DNA from: Bradyrhizobium sp. Ce-3
GTDB taxonomy: Bacteria > Pseudomonadota > Alphaproteobacteria > Rhizobiales > Xanthobacteraceae
DNA length: 64,000 bases
Direction of reading: 5' to 3'
Assembly: GCF_022835695.1 (NCBI RefSeq)
Contig: NZ_BQUV01000004.1
Coordinates: 496,001 to 560,000 of the forward strand
Shown here: positions 1-8,315 of the stretch, one piece after another
Layout: every line of letters begins with the position of its first letter
Numbering within the stretch: position 1 is the first letter of the stretch
The notes under the pieces: model-generated
Database searches by the model: none
What the model saw: only the letters and a program-made list of their open reading frames with translations
Told to the model about the DNA's origin: nothing
Made by a program: the position numbers and the translations under genes

Positions 1-644
1 GTCGTCGCCCGACCCGACGCTTGCCAGGCCCGCCGCGCCGCATCCAGCATCCGCATCGGGCCGCAGAACAACACCATCGTGTCCTGCGGCAGGTCCGCAA
101 AGACACTGTCGAGGTCGAGCCGCCTGTCCTCGTCGCCGGCATGGACGATCAGGCGGTCGCCGAGCAGGCGTTCAAGCGGTTCGAGATAGGCCGCATCGCT
201 GCGCGCGCGCACGGCGTAATGCAGCGTAACGCCGGCATCGCGGCGGGCCAGCGCCTCGGCCGCACCGACGATCGGCGTGATGCCGACGCCGCCCGCGATC
301 AGGCAGAACTGCCGCCGCGTCCAGTCGAGCTGCACCAGCGAGACAGGCTGCGTGATGTTGAGCCGCGCTCCCGGCGCCAGCGACCACATATAGCGCGAGC
401 CGCCGCGGGACTCCGCTGCGTGCCGCACCGCGATCCGGTAGCCGCGCGGATCGGCTTCGCCGACCAGCGAATAAGATCTGGTTTGCGGCTGGCCTTCGAT
501 GGTGACGCCGACATCGATATGGCTGCCGACGGGATAAGGCGCGCCGGTGAAATTGTCCGGCCGCAGCAGGAATTCGCGGATGCCGGGCGTGAGGTCGCGC
601 ACGGCCAGCAGCGTCGCGGACGTCCAGGTTTCGATGAATCGCAT
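1..644 (-). CDS. VanB-type oxygenase reductase (FNR-like, phthalate dioxygenase reductase family), partial
   Basis: The gene begins at ATG 644 on the minus strand and runs off the left edge, so only about 214 residues are visible. They read as the flavin- and NAD-binding part of a VanB / phthalate-dioxygenase-reductase protein: the flavin-binding RSYSLVG stretch near residue 57, then the nucleotide-binding loop IAGGVGITPI near residue 122 and the FCGP motif near residue 195. The family usually ends with a plant-type 2Fe-2S ferredoxin domain, which would lie outside the window. It should pass electrons from NAD(P)H to the Rieske oxygenase encoded upstream at 1412-2458. Only 12 bases separate it from the GntR gene, so the three genes probably form one operon. 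The substrate cannot be read from the sequence. Confidence 0.85.
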   Translation of the reverse strand, partial: MRFIETWTSATLLAVRDLTPGIREFLLRPDNFTGAPYPVGSHIDVGVTIEGQPQTRSYSLVGEADPRGYRIAVRHAAESRGGSRYMWSLAPGARLNITQPVSLVQLDWTRRQFCLIAGGVGITPIVGAAEALARRDAGVTLHYAVRARSDAAYLEPLERLLGDRLIVHAGDEDRRLDLDSVFADLPQDTMVLFCGPMRMLDAARRAWQASGRAT

Positions 645-656
645 GGCGCGCTCCGT

Positions 657-1403
657 TCAGCCGGCCGTGATCAGTGCCAGCGCCGGCAGCAGATCGAGGT
701 GGGTGCGGTTGCGCAGCGCCAACCGCAGATTGCGCGCCGCAAGCCTTGCATGCTCGCGCATGATCGCCTCGGCGCGCGCGCCTTCGCGGTTCTCGATGGC
801 GTCGACCACCACGCGATGATGATCCTGCGCGATCAGCAATATCTGGCGCGCCTCGGGCAACGCCGATTGCGCCATCACGAAGCCGCTCGGCGAGGCGAAC
901 GGCAGCGCCGAGGCGCGGTCGATCTGCCGGATCAGCGGCGCGCTGCGCGACAGCTCGGTGAGCAGCGCGTGGAAGCGGGCGTTGAGCGCGACATAGGACG
1001 AAAACGCGTCGACCGAGATCGGATCCTGCCGCACCAGGCCATCGATCTCGTTGAGGCATTCTTTCAACGGCTCGAGATCGCGCGACGAGACGCCGCGCTC
1101 GGCGGCGAAGCGCGCCGCCAGCCCCTCCAGCGTGCCGCGCAGTTCGATCGAATCGAGAATGTCGCGCTCGGAAAACGCCTTGACCATGAAGCCGCCGGAC
1201 GGGATCGCCTCCAGCAGGCCTTCCTCCTCCAGCCGCACCAGTGCCATCCGCACCGGCGTGCGCGACACCCCGGTGATCTCGACCGCCTGCAGTTCCGAGA
1301 TGCGCTCGCCCGGCCGCAACCGGCCCGAGAGAACCAGGTCGCGCAGTGCGAGCTGCGCCCGCACGGTCTGCGACACGGAGCGATCGGTTTCGCGTTCCGC
1401 CAT
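657..1403 (-). CDS. GntR-family transcriptional regulator, FCD subfamily
   Basis: A protein of 248 residues. An N-terminal winged helix (about residues 10-75) carries the typical GntR string LSGRLRPGERISE followed by GVSRTPVR, and a helical C-terminal FCD ligand-binding domain holds the acidic and histidine residues (for example the FHALL stretch and the later REHARLAARN segment) that bind metal and an organic acid in this subfamily. I chose ATG 1403; an upstream in-frame start would add 26 low-complexity residues that overlap the oxygenase gene. It sits between the oxygenase and reductase genes in the same operon, so it is probably the local ligand-responsive repressor acting on the TGTATACA-type sites at 2486-2557. 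Confidence 0.88.
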   Translation of the reverse strand: MAERETDRSVSQTVRAQLALRDLVLSGRLRPGERISELQAVEITGVSRTPVRMALVRLEEEGLLEAIPSGGFMVKAFSERDILDSIELRGTLEGLAARFAAERGVSSRDLEPLKECLNEIDGLVRQDPISVDAFSSYVALNARFHALLTELSRSAPLIRQIDRASALPFASPSGFVMAQSALPEARQILLIAQDHHRVVVDAIENREGARAEAIMREHARLAARNLRLALRNRTHLDLLPALALITAG

Positions 1404-1411
1404 GGCCCGGC

Positions 1412-2458
1412 CTACTCCGCGGCCTGCAGCTGCGGCGGATGCTCCTCCGCCACCATGCGGTCGATGACGCGCCGGGCCCACATCGCGCCGGCATCGATGT
1501 TGAGATTGTAGAACACGCGGTCCGGATTCTCGTCCATCGCGCGCTGCTGCGCCTCCAGGATGATCTCGTCCTCGTGGAAGATGCCGGCGACGCCGTCGCG
1601 GATTTCACTGGTCAGGCGCTGCTCGGTGATGCGGTGATTGCGGACGAAGGCCCAGAAGTAATGGCAGGTCTTCTCGGTCTCCGGCGTGATGGTGTTGAGC
1701 ACATAACCGTTGACGCCCTGCGAGCGATCGCCCTCCGGCGCGCCCGATCCGGCCGGCGCGACGCCGACGTCGATATTGACGGTGCACGGCGCCTCGAAGC
1801 GGATGATCTGCCAGCGATCGACCGGCCCCGGCTTCTGCAATTGCTTGGCCCAGAACGGCGGCGCCTCGATGCCCGTCATCCAGCGCCTGACGGTGACGGT
1901 CTTCTCGCCATGGGTGACATCGAACGGCGCTTCGGCGACCGCCTCATTGCCGATGCTCGAGCCGTGCACGAAGGTCTCGTGGGTCAGGTCCATCAGATTG
2001 TCGACCACGAGGCGGTAGTCGCATTTGACATGAATGGTCTTGCCGTCGCCGGCCCAGGCCGGATCGTGATTCCAGTGCATGTCGGGCACCAGCGCCGGAT
2101 CGGCCAGCGCGGGATCGCCCATCCAGAGCCAGATGAAGCGATGGCGCTCGACTACGGGATAGGCGCGCACGCAGGCCGACGGATTGATCGTCTCCTGCGA
2201 GGGCATGAAGGTGCAGCGGCCCTGCGCGTTGTATTTGAGGCCGTGATAGCCGCAGACCACGGTGTCGCCGTCGAGCCGGCCCTTGGAGAGCGGCACCAGG
2301 CGGTGCCAGCAGGCATCCTCGAGCGCGACCACCTCGCCGTCGCCCTTCCGGTACATCACGACATGCCTGCCGCAGATCGTCCGAGGCAGCAGCGCGTGCT
2401 TGACCTCGGCATCCCAGCCCGCCGCGTACCAGGCGTTCATCGGAAATGGCTTTGGCAC
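1412..2458 (-). CDS. VanA-type Rieske non-heme iron oxygenase (O-/N-demethylase or hydroxylase family)
   Basis: A protein of 348 residues, the usual length for vanillate-demethylase-type oxygenases. The Rieske 2Fe-2S ligands are C50-x-H52 and C69-x2-H72; the mononuclear iron facial triad motif is D157-x2-H160-x4-H165 within NLMDLTHETFVH. The start is GTG 2458: a strong AGGGAGG lies five bases upstream, whereas the ATG at 2440 would be too far from any Shine-Dalgarno. VanA, dicamba demethylase and toluenesulfonate monooxygenase belong to this group; they hydroxylate a methyl or ring carbon of an aromatic acid and release formaldehyde when demethylating. The true substrate is unknown. It is the first gene of a leftward operon with the GntR and reductase genes. 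Confidence 0.9.
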   Translation of the reverse strand: MPKPFPMNAWYAAGWDAEVKHALLPRTICGRHVVMYRKGDGEVVALEDACWHRLVPLSKGRLDGDTVVCGYHGLKYNAQGRCTFMPSQETINPSACVRAYPVVERHRFIWLWMGDPALADPALVPDMHWNHDPAWAGDGKTIHVKCDYRLVVDNLMDLTHETFVHGSSIGNEAVAEAPFDVTHGEKTVTVRRWMTGIEAPPFWAKQLQKPGPVDRWQIIRFEAPCTVNIDVGVAPAGSGAPEGDRSQGVNGYVLNTITPETEKTCHYFWAFVRNHRITEQRLTSEIRDGVAGIFHEDEIILEAQQRAMDENPDRVFYNLNIDAGAMWARRVIDRMVAEEHPPQLQAAE

Positions 2459-2485
2459 GCGATCCTCCCTGATCTGAATTCCCTC

Positions 2486-2557
2486 TGTATACACTACCGT
2501 CTCCAATCTGGCAAATTCAGTCAGTTTTACCGTACATTCAGTCATTTCAGTATACAT
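2486..2557. promoter_or_regulatory. Candidate GntR operator region between the divergent operons
   Basis: TGTATACA, a perfect 8-bp palindrome, lies at 2486-2493 and a related AGTATACAT at 2549-2557, 63 bp apart (about six helical turns). They sit in the longer similar strings TGTATACACTACC and AGTATACATAACC. Between them ATTCAGTCA occurs twice, at 2515-2523 and 2536-2544, exactly 21 bp apart (two turns). FCD-type GntR regulators commonly bind GTATAC-centred palindromes, so this is a plausible binding region for one or both flanking GntR proteins. The assignment is inferred. Confidence 0.5.
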
Positions 2558-2637
2558 AACCAGCCACACGATCGGAGACTACCCAAAAAATCGATTTTCG
2601 ATTGACGGCGACGGGACCGTCAATCAACCTTCGGGCC

Positions 2638-3363
2638 ATGAACATCGGGTTGAGTTTTCGCGAGGGCTTGGCCGGCGATGGGCCGCGAAGCCTGACATCG
2701 GCGGTTCAGGAGCGGCTGCGGGCCGACATCCTGTCGACCCGGCTGCTTCCCGGCCAGAAGCTGCACATCGCGGGCCTCGCCAAGCAGTTTTCGGTCAGCC
2801 TCGCCGCCGTCCGCGAGGCGTTGTCGCGGCTGGTGGCCGACGGCCTGGTGCAGGCTTCCGACCAGCGCGGCTTTCGCGTCTGCCCGGTCTCGCTCGCCGA
2901 TCTCGCCGACGTCACGCAAACCCGGATCGACATCGAGGGGCTCGCGATCCGGCGTTCGATCGAGCGCGGCGACGCTGCCTGGCTCGCCTCGGTCGCGGCC
3001 GCCTGGGACTCGCTGAAGGCCGTTCCGCATCGCTATCCCGACGACCCCACCGTGCATTACGAGGAGTGGGTGGTCCGGCATCGCATCTTCCACCGCGCGC
3101 TGGTCAATGCCTGCGGGTCGCAATGGCTGCTCGGCTTCCGCGACGTGCTGCACGAGCAGAGCGAGCGCTACCGGCGGCTTTCGATCCGCCGCGAGGTCGG
3201 CAGGACCCGCGACGTCGAGGCCGAGCACGCCGCGATCGTGGCAGCCGTTCTGGCGCGCGATGCGGATGCGGCAGTTCGCGCATTGTCAAAGCACTTTGGC
3301 ATCACCAGGGAATTCGTCGAGCTCGCTGCTCCGCGTATCGCGGAGGTCAACGGCCGGACCTGA
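2638..3363 (+). CDS. GntR-family transcriptional regulator, FCD subfamily
   Basis: About 241 residues from ATG 2638; a TTG at 2602 would add 12 residues, and neither start has a clear ribosome site, so the start is uncertain. The N-terminal winged helix is evident in LSTRLLPGQKLHI and the recognition-helix region FSVSLAAVREAL, followed by an FCD domain with the HRIFHRALVNA segment and a late AEHAAIVAAV stretch. It is the second GntR regulator in this locus and heads the rightward transporter operon after a 60-base gap, so it is likely to sense the imported substrate or a metabolite of it. Confidence 0.85.
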   Translation: MNIGLSFREGLAGDGPRSLTSAVQERLRADILSTRLLPGQKLHIAGLAKQFSVSLAAVREALSRLVADGLVQASDQRGFRVCPVSLADLADVTQTRIDIEGLAIRRSIERGDAAWLASVAAAWDSLKAVPHRYPDDPTVHYEEWVVRHRIFHRALVNACGSQWLLGFRDVLHEQSERYRRLSIRREVGRTRDVEAEHAAIVAAVLARDADAAVRALSKHFGITREFVELAAPRIAEVNGRT

Positions 3364-3423
3364 CTCTCCGGCGCAAAAACGCGCCTGACAACAACAACAA
3401 TCGTATCCGGGAGAAACAGAACC

Positions 3424-4389
3424 ATGAACATCACGCGCCGCCGCGCGCTGGCAATTGTCATCGCCACTGCCCTGCTCACCGGTCCCGCCTGCGCGGCGGA
3501 AACCATCCGCGTCGGCCTGCCGACCAAGACCTATTGGCCGACGACGATTGCCGAGACCGCGGTCCGGCAGAAGCTGTTCGAGAAGGAAGGCATCAAGGCC
3601 GAACTGACGATCTACCGCAGCGGCGCCGAGACCTTCGAGGGCATGGCGGCTGGAGCCGCCGACATCATCCTCGATCCGCCGTCGCTGGTGTCGGCCGGCC
3701 GCAAGAAAGGCGTGATGTCGCGGATCGTCGCCAACGCCGCGATGGGCAATTTCGGCTGGCAGCTGATGGTACCGGCCAAGTCGGCGCTCGAGGTCAAGGA
3801 TCTCAACGGCAAGAAGGTCGGGATCACCGCGGCCGGCTCCGGCTCCGACCTGCTGGCGCTCTGGACCATCCAGGACAGGAAGATCGATTTCACCCGTGTG
3901 CCGGTCGGCGGCGGCGGGCTGGTGCCGAACCTGCTCGCCGGCAACGTCGATGCCGCCGTGGTCTATTCGCCGCTCAGCTTCCAGGTCGCCAAATCGGGCG
4001 AGGCGAAGACCATCCTCGACTATGCGACCGCCGCACCGCCGAACCTCACCGCGGGCTGGATCGTGCTCGACAAGTTCGCGGAGGCCAAGCCGGAGGTGGT
4101 GCAGAAGGCCGTCAATGCGCTCTATGGCGCCGTGCAATTCATGCGCGCCAACCGCGACGTCACCGTGAAGCTGATCGCCGACCTCTACGAGATGCCGCCC
4201 GAGATCGCCGTGATGGAATACGACAACACCATCATGAAGCTGGAGACCGACGGCAACATGGCCGCGGCCAATGTGCCGGCAGCGGTGCAGCTGTCGCTCG
4301 ATCTCGCCAAGCTCGGCGGATTGAAGGACATCGTTGCGGTCGAGGATGTGATCTCGACCAAATTCAAGCCAGTTCCGACCAAGCCGTAA
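3424..4389 (+). CDS. ABC transporter substrate-binding protein (NMT1/THI5/SsuA-like)
   Basis: A protein of 321 residues with an N-terminal export signal (basic MNITRRR, hydrophobic core, cleavage near ACAAE at about residue 25). The mature part follows the nitrate/sulfonate/thiamine-precursor binding-protein fold: IRVGLPTKTYWPT at the start, a first-lobe DIILDPPSLV segment and the hinge VGITAAGSGSDLLA. It should capture a small substrate in the periplasm for the importer encoded by the next three genes. The ligand cannot be predicted; the family binds sulfonates, aromatic acids, pyrimidines and others. A GGGAGAA ribosome site precedes ATG 3424. Confidence 0.88.
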   Translation: MNITRRRALAIVIATALLTGPACAAETIRVGLPTKTYWPTTIAETAVRQKLFEKEGIKAELTIYRSGAETFEGMAAGAADIILDPPSLVSAGRKKGVMSRIVANAAMGNFGWQLMVPAKSALEVKDLNGKKVGITAAGSGSDLLALWTIQDRKIDFTRVPVGGGGLVPNLLAGNVDAAVVYSPLSFQVAKSGEAKTILDYATAAPPNLTAGWIVLDKFAEAKPEVVQKAVNALYGAVQFMRANRDVTVKLIADLYEMPPEIAVMEYDNTIMKLETDGNMAAANVPAAVQLSLDLAKLGGLKDIVAVEDVISTKFKPVPTKP

Positions 4390-4390
4390 G

Positions 4391-5146
4391 ATGCAGGCCA
4401 CCCTCACCATCAAGCTCGCGCGGGTCGCGATCGTGATCGCGATCTTCGCGCTGTGGGAGATGCTGTCGCGGACCGGCCTGGTCAATCCGCGCCTGCTGCC
4501 GTCGGCATCGGACACGCTCGTGACGCTCGGCGACCTGCTGCAACGCGCGAGCGTCCGGACCGACCTTGTGGTGACCGCAACCGAGGTGCTGGCCGCCTTC
4601 GCGCTCGCGGTGCCGATGGGGGCGCTGATCGGCTTCCTGATCGCGGAGAACCGCTATTTCGCCGATGTCGCGAAGCCGCTGCTGTTCTTCGCCTTCAGCA
4701 TCCCGAAATCGATCTTCCTGCCGATGTTCATCCTGGTGTTCGGGGTCGGCTTCGCCCAGAAGGTCGGGTTCGGCTTCTTCTCGACGATCTTCATCGTGAT
4801 CATGTCGACGACGACGGCGGTGGAATCGGTCAAGGTCGAGCATTTGACGGTGGCTCGCTCCTACGGCGCCACGCGGATGCAGACCGCGTTCCGCGTCTAT
4901 CTGCCGAGCATGCTGCCGGTGCTGCTGGAAGCGCTGCGGATCTCGATGATCTTCAACCTCACCGGCGTGATCCTCGCCGAGATGTATGCCTCGCGCGACG
5001 GCATCGGCCACCAGATCGCAACCTGGGGCGAGAACTTCCAGATGAAGCAGCTGCTCGCCGGCGTCGTGATGGTCGCCGCGATCGCCATGACCTTCAATGA
5101 ACTGATCAGATGGGTGGAAACACGATGCAGCCATTGGCGAACGTGA
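4391..5146 (+). CDS. ABC transporter permease (NitT/TauT/SsuC type), first of two
   Basis: A protein of 251 residues with about six hydrophobic segments and the cytoplasmic EAA loop seen as ARSYGATRMQTAFRVYLPSM, which couples to the ATPase. It starts one base after the stop of the binding-protein gene and its end overlaps the ATPase gene, so translation is coupled. Together with the second permease (5939-6739) it probably makes a heterodimeric channel, which is less usual than the homodimer of SsuC-type importers. Confidence 0.88.
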   Translation: MQATLTIKLARVAIVIAIFALWEMLSRTGLVNPRLLPSASDTLVTLGDLLQRASVRTDLVVTATEVLAAFALAVPMGALIGFLIAENRYFADVAKPLLFFAFSIPKSIFLPMFILVFGVGFAQKVGFGFFSTIFIVIMSTTTAVESVKVEHLTVARSYGATRMQTAFRVYLPSMLPVLLEALRISMIFNLTGVILAEMYASRDGIGHQIATWGENFQMKQLLAGVVMVAAIAMTFNELIRWVETRCSHWRT

Positions 5147-5931
5147 CACCGTTGAAGCCTGCCCCGCGCGCCGGCGCGATCGAGGTGAGGAATGTCGGCC
5201 AGGTGTTCCGGACCAGGTCGCAGGACGTCGTCGCGCTGGAGGACGTCTCGCTCGACATCAAGCCGGGGCGCTTCGTCGTGCTGGTCGGCCCGAGCGGCTG
5301 CGGCAAGTCCACGCTGCTGATGATGATGGCCGGACTGCGCGCGCAAACCTCGGGCACCATCACCATCAACGGCGCGCCGATCCCGCAGCCCGATCCGAAC
5401 CGCGTCGGCGTCGTGTTCCAGGAAGCGAGCCTGTTTCCGTGGCTGAGCGCCGAGGACAATGTCGAGTTTCCGCTGGCTTTGCGCGGCGTCGCCAAGGCGG
5501 AGCGACGGGCCAAGGCGCAGGACGCGCTCAAGCTGGTCGGCCTCGACGGCTTCGGCAAGCGCCACCCGCACGAGCTGTCGGGCGGCATGAAGCAGCGCGT
5601 CTCGATCGCCCGCGGGCTGGTGCAGGATCCGCCGGTGCTGCTGATGGACGAGCCGTTCGCCGCGCTCGACGAGCAGACCCGCATGACGATGGGCGACGAG
5701 TTGCTGCGGATCTGGGCCGCGACCGGCAAGACGGTGGTGTTCGTCACCCACAGCCTGACCGAAGCGGTCTATCTCGCCGACGAGGTGATCGTGATGTCGC
5801 CGCGGCCCGGCCGCATCGTCGACCAGTTGCAGGTCAATCTGCCGCGGCCGCGAACCTACGAGATGCTGAGCGGCGACGCCTTCGGCGCGCTGCGCGACCG
5901 CATCTGGCGCCACATCCGCAAATCGGCGTGA
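5125..5931 (+). CDS. ABC transporter ATP-binding protein (NitT/TauT/SsuB type)
   Basis: About 268 residues from ATG 5125, which has GGGTGG eight bases upstream; an ATG at 5110 would add five residues. Walker A is GPSGCGKST, the ABC signature is LSGGMKQR, Walker B is VLLMDEPF, followed by the D-loop ALDE and the switch histidine in VTHSLTEA. It powers import through the two permeases that flank it. The gene overlaps the upstream permease by over 20 bases and ends eight bases before the next gene. Confidence 0.92.
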   Translation: MQPLANVTPLKPAPRAGAIEVRNVGQVFRTRSQDVVALEDVSLDIKPGRFVVLVGPSGCGKSTLLMMMAGLRAQTSGTITINGAPIPQPDPNRVGVVFQEASLFPWLSAEDNVEFPLALRGVAKAERRAKAQDALKLVGLDGFGKRHPHELSGGMKQRVSIARGLVQDPPVLLMDEPFAALDEQTRMTMGDELLRIWAATGKTVVFVTHSLTEAVYLADEVIVMSPRPGRIVDQLQVNLPRPRTYEMLSGDAFGALRDRIWRHIRKSA

Positions 5932-5938
5932 GACCGCG

Positions 5939-6739
5939 ATGAGCGCGAAAACCCTCCGCCATTCGATCGTGATCGGCCTGCTGGTGTTGTGGGAGCTGCT
6001 GCCGCGCACCGGGCTGATCCCCGAACTGTTCCTGCCGTCGCTGTCATCCACCCTGCTCGCCGGCTGGAACGAGGCCGCCGAATATGGCCATGCTCTTGCG
6101 GTGACGCTCTACGAGGTCGCCGTCTCGATGGCATTTGCCTGTGGCGGCGGCATCCTGCTCGGCGCCATCGTCGGCAGCCTGCCGCGTCCGCGGCTGCTGA
6201 TCATGCCGATGATCTCGAGCCTCTATGCGGTGCCGCTCGTGATCCTCTATCCGGTGTTCACGGTGTGGCTCGGCATCGGTTCGGAATCCAAGATCGCCTT
6301 CGCCTCGGTCTACGGTTTCCTGCCGACCATGCTGGCGACCGCAGCCGGAATCCAGACCATCGACCCGCAGCTGCTGCTCGCCGCCCGCAGCATGGGCGCG
6401 ACGCTGAGCCAGCGGCTGGTTCGCGTCATCATCCCCGCTGCGATCCCGACCGTGCTGTCGGGGCTGCGGATCGGCGGCGCGCTCGTCATCGTCGGCGTCG
6501 TGGTCTCGGAGATGCTGATCTCCTCGGCGGGGATCGGCTATTTGATCTCGCGCTACCGCACCATCCTCGACAGCCCGCATGTGTTCGCCGGCGTGCTGCT
6601 GGTGCTGTTCATGGCGATCGCCTTCAACACCGCGATCCGCTGGGTCGAGCGCAAGGCCGCGATCTGGCAGACCGGAACGCGCGCCGGCCAGAGCGCGGCC
6701 GACGAGGTCGGCCCCGGTGCGATGCAGCCGGCGACGTAA
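5939..6739 (+). CDS. ABC transporter permease (NitT/TauT/SsuC type), second
   Basis: A protein of 266 residues with the same topology as the first permease and an EAA loop visible as AARSMGATLSQRLVRVIIPA. The two permeases are clearly different sequences (the N-termini share only the WELLPRTGL / WEMLSRTGL pattern), pointing to an old duplication and a heterodimeric channel. The C-terminus carries a short hydrophilic tail of about 25 residues beyond the last membrane span. It lies between the ATPase and the deacetylase gene in one run of closely spaced genes. Confidence 0.88.
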   Translation: MSAKTLRHSIVIGLLVLWELLPRTGLIPELFLPSLSSTLLAGWNEAAEYGHALAVTLYEVAVSMAFACGGGILLGAIVGSLPRPRLLIMPMISSLYAVPLVILYPVFTVWLGIGSESKIAFASVYGFLPTMLATAAGIQTIDPQLLLAARSMGATLSQRLVRVIIPAAIPTVLSGLRIGGALVIVGVVVSEMLISSAGIGYLISRYRTILDSPHVFAGVLLVLFMAIAFNTAIRWVERKAAIWQTGTRAGQSAADEVGPGAMQPAT

Positions 6740-6751
6740 GGGGATCGCGAC

Positions 6752-7417
6752 GTGTTCGACCTGACCTTGACGTTCGACAATGGACCGGAGCCCGAGGTGA
6801 CGCCGCGCGTGCTCGATATCCTCGCCGAGCGCGGCATCAAGGCGACGTTCTTCGTGATCGGCGAGAAACTCGGCGATCCCGCGCGCCGCAGCCTTGCCGT
6901 CCGTGCGCGCGACGAAGGCCACTGGATCGGCAACCACACCTATACGCACAGCGTGCCGCTCGGCCAGCAACCCGGCGCGGACACCGCACAGCGCGAGATC
7001 GGCCTGACGCAGGCCGCGATCGGCGAGCTCGCCCATGCCAACCGCTGGTTCCGGCCGTTCGGCGGCGGCGGCAATCTCGACGACCGGCTGCTAAAACCTT
7101 CCGTGGTCGACTATCTCGCGCACCACAAACACAGCTGCGTGCTCTGGAACGCGATCCCGCGCGACTGGGACGACCCCGACGGCTGGACCGATCGCGCGCT
7201 CGAACAATGCCGCGCGCAACCGTGGACATTGCTGGTGCTGCACGATTTGCCGACCGGCGCGATGGCGCATCTCGACCGTTTCATCGATCGCGCCGAAGCG
7301 ATCGGCGCCCGCTTGCGTCAGGATTTCCCGCCGCAATGCGTCCCGATCCGCAACGGCGAGATCGCGCTGCCCATCCAGAGCTATGTTTCCTCCATCGAAC
7401 AGAGTGAGAGACCATGA
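6752..7417 (+). CDS. NodB-homology polysaccharide-deacetylase-family protein, variant active site
   Basis: A protein of 221 residues without a signal peptide, so probably cytosolic. Motif 1 is TFDNGPE near residue 7, where the family normally has TFDDGP: the second aspartate, a metal ligand, is asparagine. The HxxxH pair is kept in GNHTYTHS, and a late LVLHDLPTG keeps the motif-5 histidine. A GTG start at 6752 is supported by GGGGA upstream. Cytosolic members act on small amides or imides (for example allantoinase-like PuuE) rather than polysaccharide, which would fit a catabolic operon with an importer. Its stop overlaps the next start in an ATGA, so it is translationally coupled to the FAH-family gene. 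The substrate is unknown. Confidence 0.8.
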   Translation: MFDLTLTFDNGPEPEVTPRVLDILAERGIKATFFVIGEKLGDPARRSLAVRARDEGHWIGNHTYTHSVPLGQQPGADTAQREIGLTQAAIGELAHANRWFRPFGGGGNLDDRLLKPSVVDYLAHHKHSCVLWNAIPRDWDDPDGWTDRALEQCRAQPWTLLVLHDLPTGAMAHLDRFIDRAEAIGARLRQDFPPQCVPIRNGEIALPIQSYVSSIEQSERP

Positions 7418-8283
7418 AGATCGCAAGTTTCAAGGCGGCGGGTGCCGCAAGCTACGGCATCGTGACCGATGCGGGGGTGATCGACGCCGGCAAGCGGCTG
7501 AAGGCCTATCCGACGCTGAAGGCGCTGCTGACGGCGGGTTCTCTCAATGAGTTGAAGAAGCTGCAGAGCGAGCCGGCCGATCACGCGCTCAGGGATCTCG
7601 AGCTGCTGCCGACCTTGCCCGATCCCGACAAGATCTTCTGCATCGGCGTCAACTATGCGACGCATCTCGCCGAGAGCGGCCATCCGACGCCGCCGCATCC
7701 GATGATCTTCACCCGCTTCGCCAACAGTCAAGTCGGCGCCGGACAGCCGATGATCCGGCCGCTGGAGTCGGAGCGCTTCGACTATGAAGGCGAAATGGCC
7801 GTCATCATCGGCAAGGCGGGCCGCCGCATTTCGCGCGAGGCCGCGCTCGGCCATGTCGCGGGCTATGCCTGCTACAATGACGGCAGCATCCGCGACTGGC
7901 AGCGCCACACCTCGCAATTCGCGCCCGGCAAGAATTTCGTCGGCACCGGCGGCTTCGGACCGTGGATGGTGACCACCGACGAGCTCACCGACATCAGCCA
8001 GCAGCACATCGCAACCCGCCTCAACGGCGTCGAGGTACAGGCCGCGCCGATCTCGGATCTGGTGTTCGACGTCGCCACCCTGATCGCCTACTGCTCGACC
8101 TTCACCGAGCTGGTGCCGGGCGACGTCATCGTCACCGGCACCACCGGCGGCGTTGGCGCCTATCGCACGCCGCCGCTCTGGATGAAGGAAGGCGACGTCG
8201 TCGAGGTCGAGATTTCCGGCATCGGCGTGCTGCGCAACCCGGTGAAGAACGAGGTCGCGGCAAGCGCAACCCGCGCGGCCTGA
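7414..8283 (+). CDS. Fumarylacetoacetate hydrolase (FAH) family protein
   Basis: A protein of 289 residues with the C-terminal FAH fold: KIFCIGVNYATHLAESG near residue 70, the metal-binding acidic pair in FDYEGEMAVIIG near residue 120, and VTGTTGGVGAYRTPP near residue 240. The family includes acylpyruvases, oxaloacetate decarboxylases, hydratases and isomerases of aromatic degradation. Its coupling to the deacetylase gene suggests it cleaves or decarboxylates a 2-oxo acid made from the imported substrate. The exact reaction cannot be assigned. Confidence 0.85.
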   Translation: MKIASFKAAGAASYGIVTDAGVIDAGKRLKAYPTLKALLTAGSLNELKKLQSEPADHALRDLELLPTLPDPDKIFCIGVNYATHLAESGHPTPPHPMIFTRFANSQVGAGQPMIRPLESERFDYEGEMAVIIGKAGRRISREAALGHVAGYACYNDGSIRDWQRHTSQFAPGKNFVGTGGFGPWMVTTDELTDISQQHIATRLNGVEVQAAPISDLVFDVATLIAYCSTFTELVPGDVIVTGTTGGVGAYRTPPLWMKEGDVVEVEISGIGVLRNPVKNEVAASATRAA

Positions 8284-8315
8284 TCCGGCCGCGCAGCAAC
8301 AAGAAGGAGGACATC

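Noticed and set aside
21-1511. Long open frame on the plus strand over the VanB/GntR genes
   Set aside because: It is antisense to genes with clear family motifs, is extremely rich in arginine, and is the expected by-product of high-GC codon bias.
6752-7417. NodB chitooligosaccharide deacetylase of a nodulation cluster
   Set aside because: Only the fold matches; there are no other nod genes or nod box nearby, and the active-site motif is altered.
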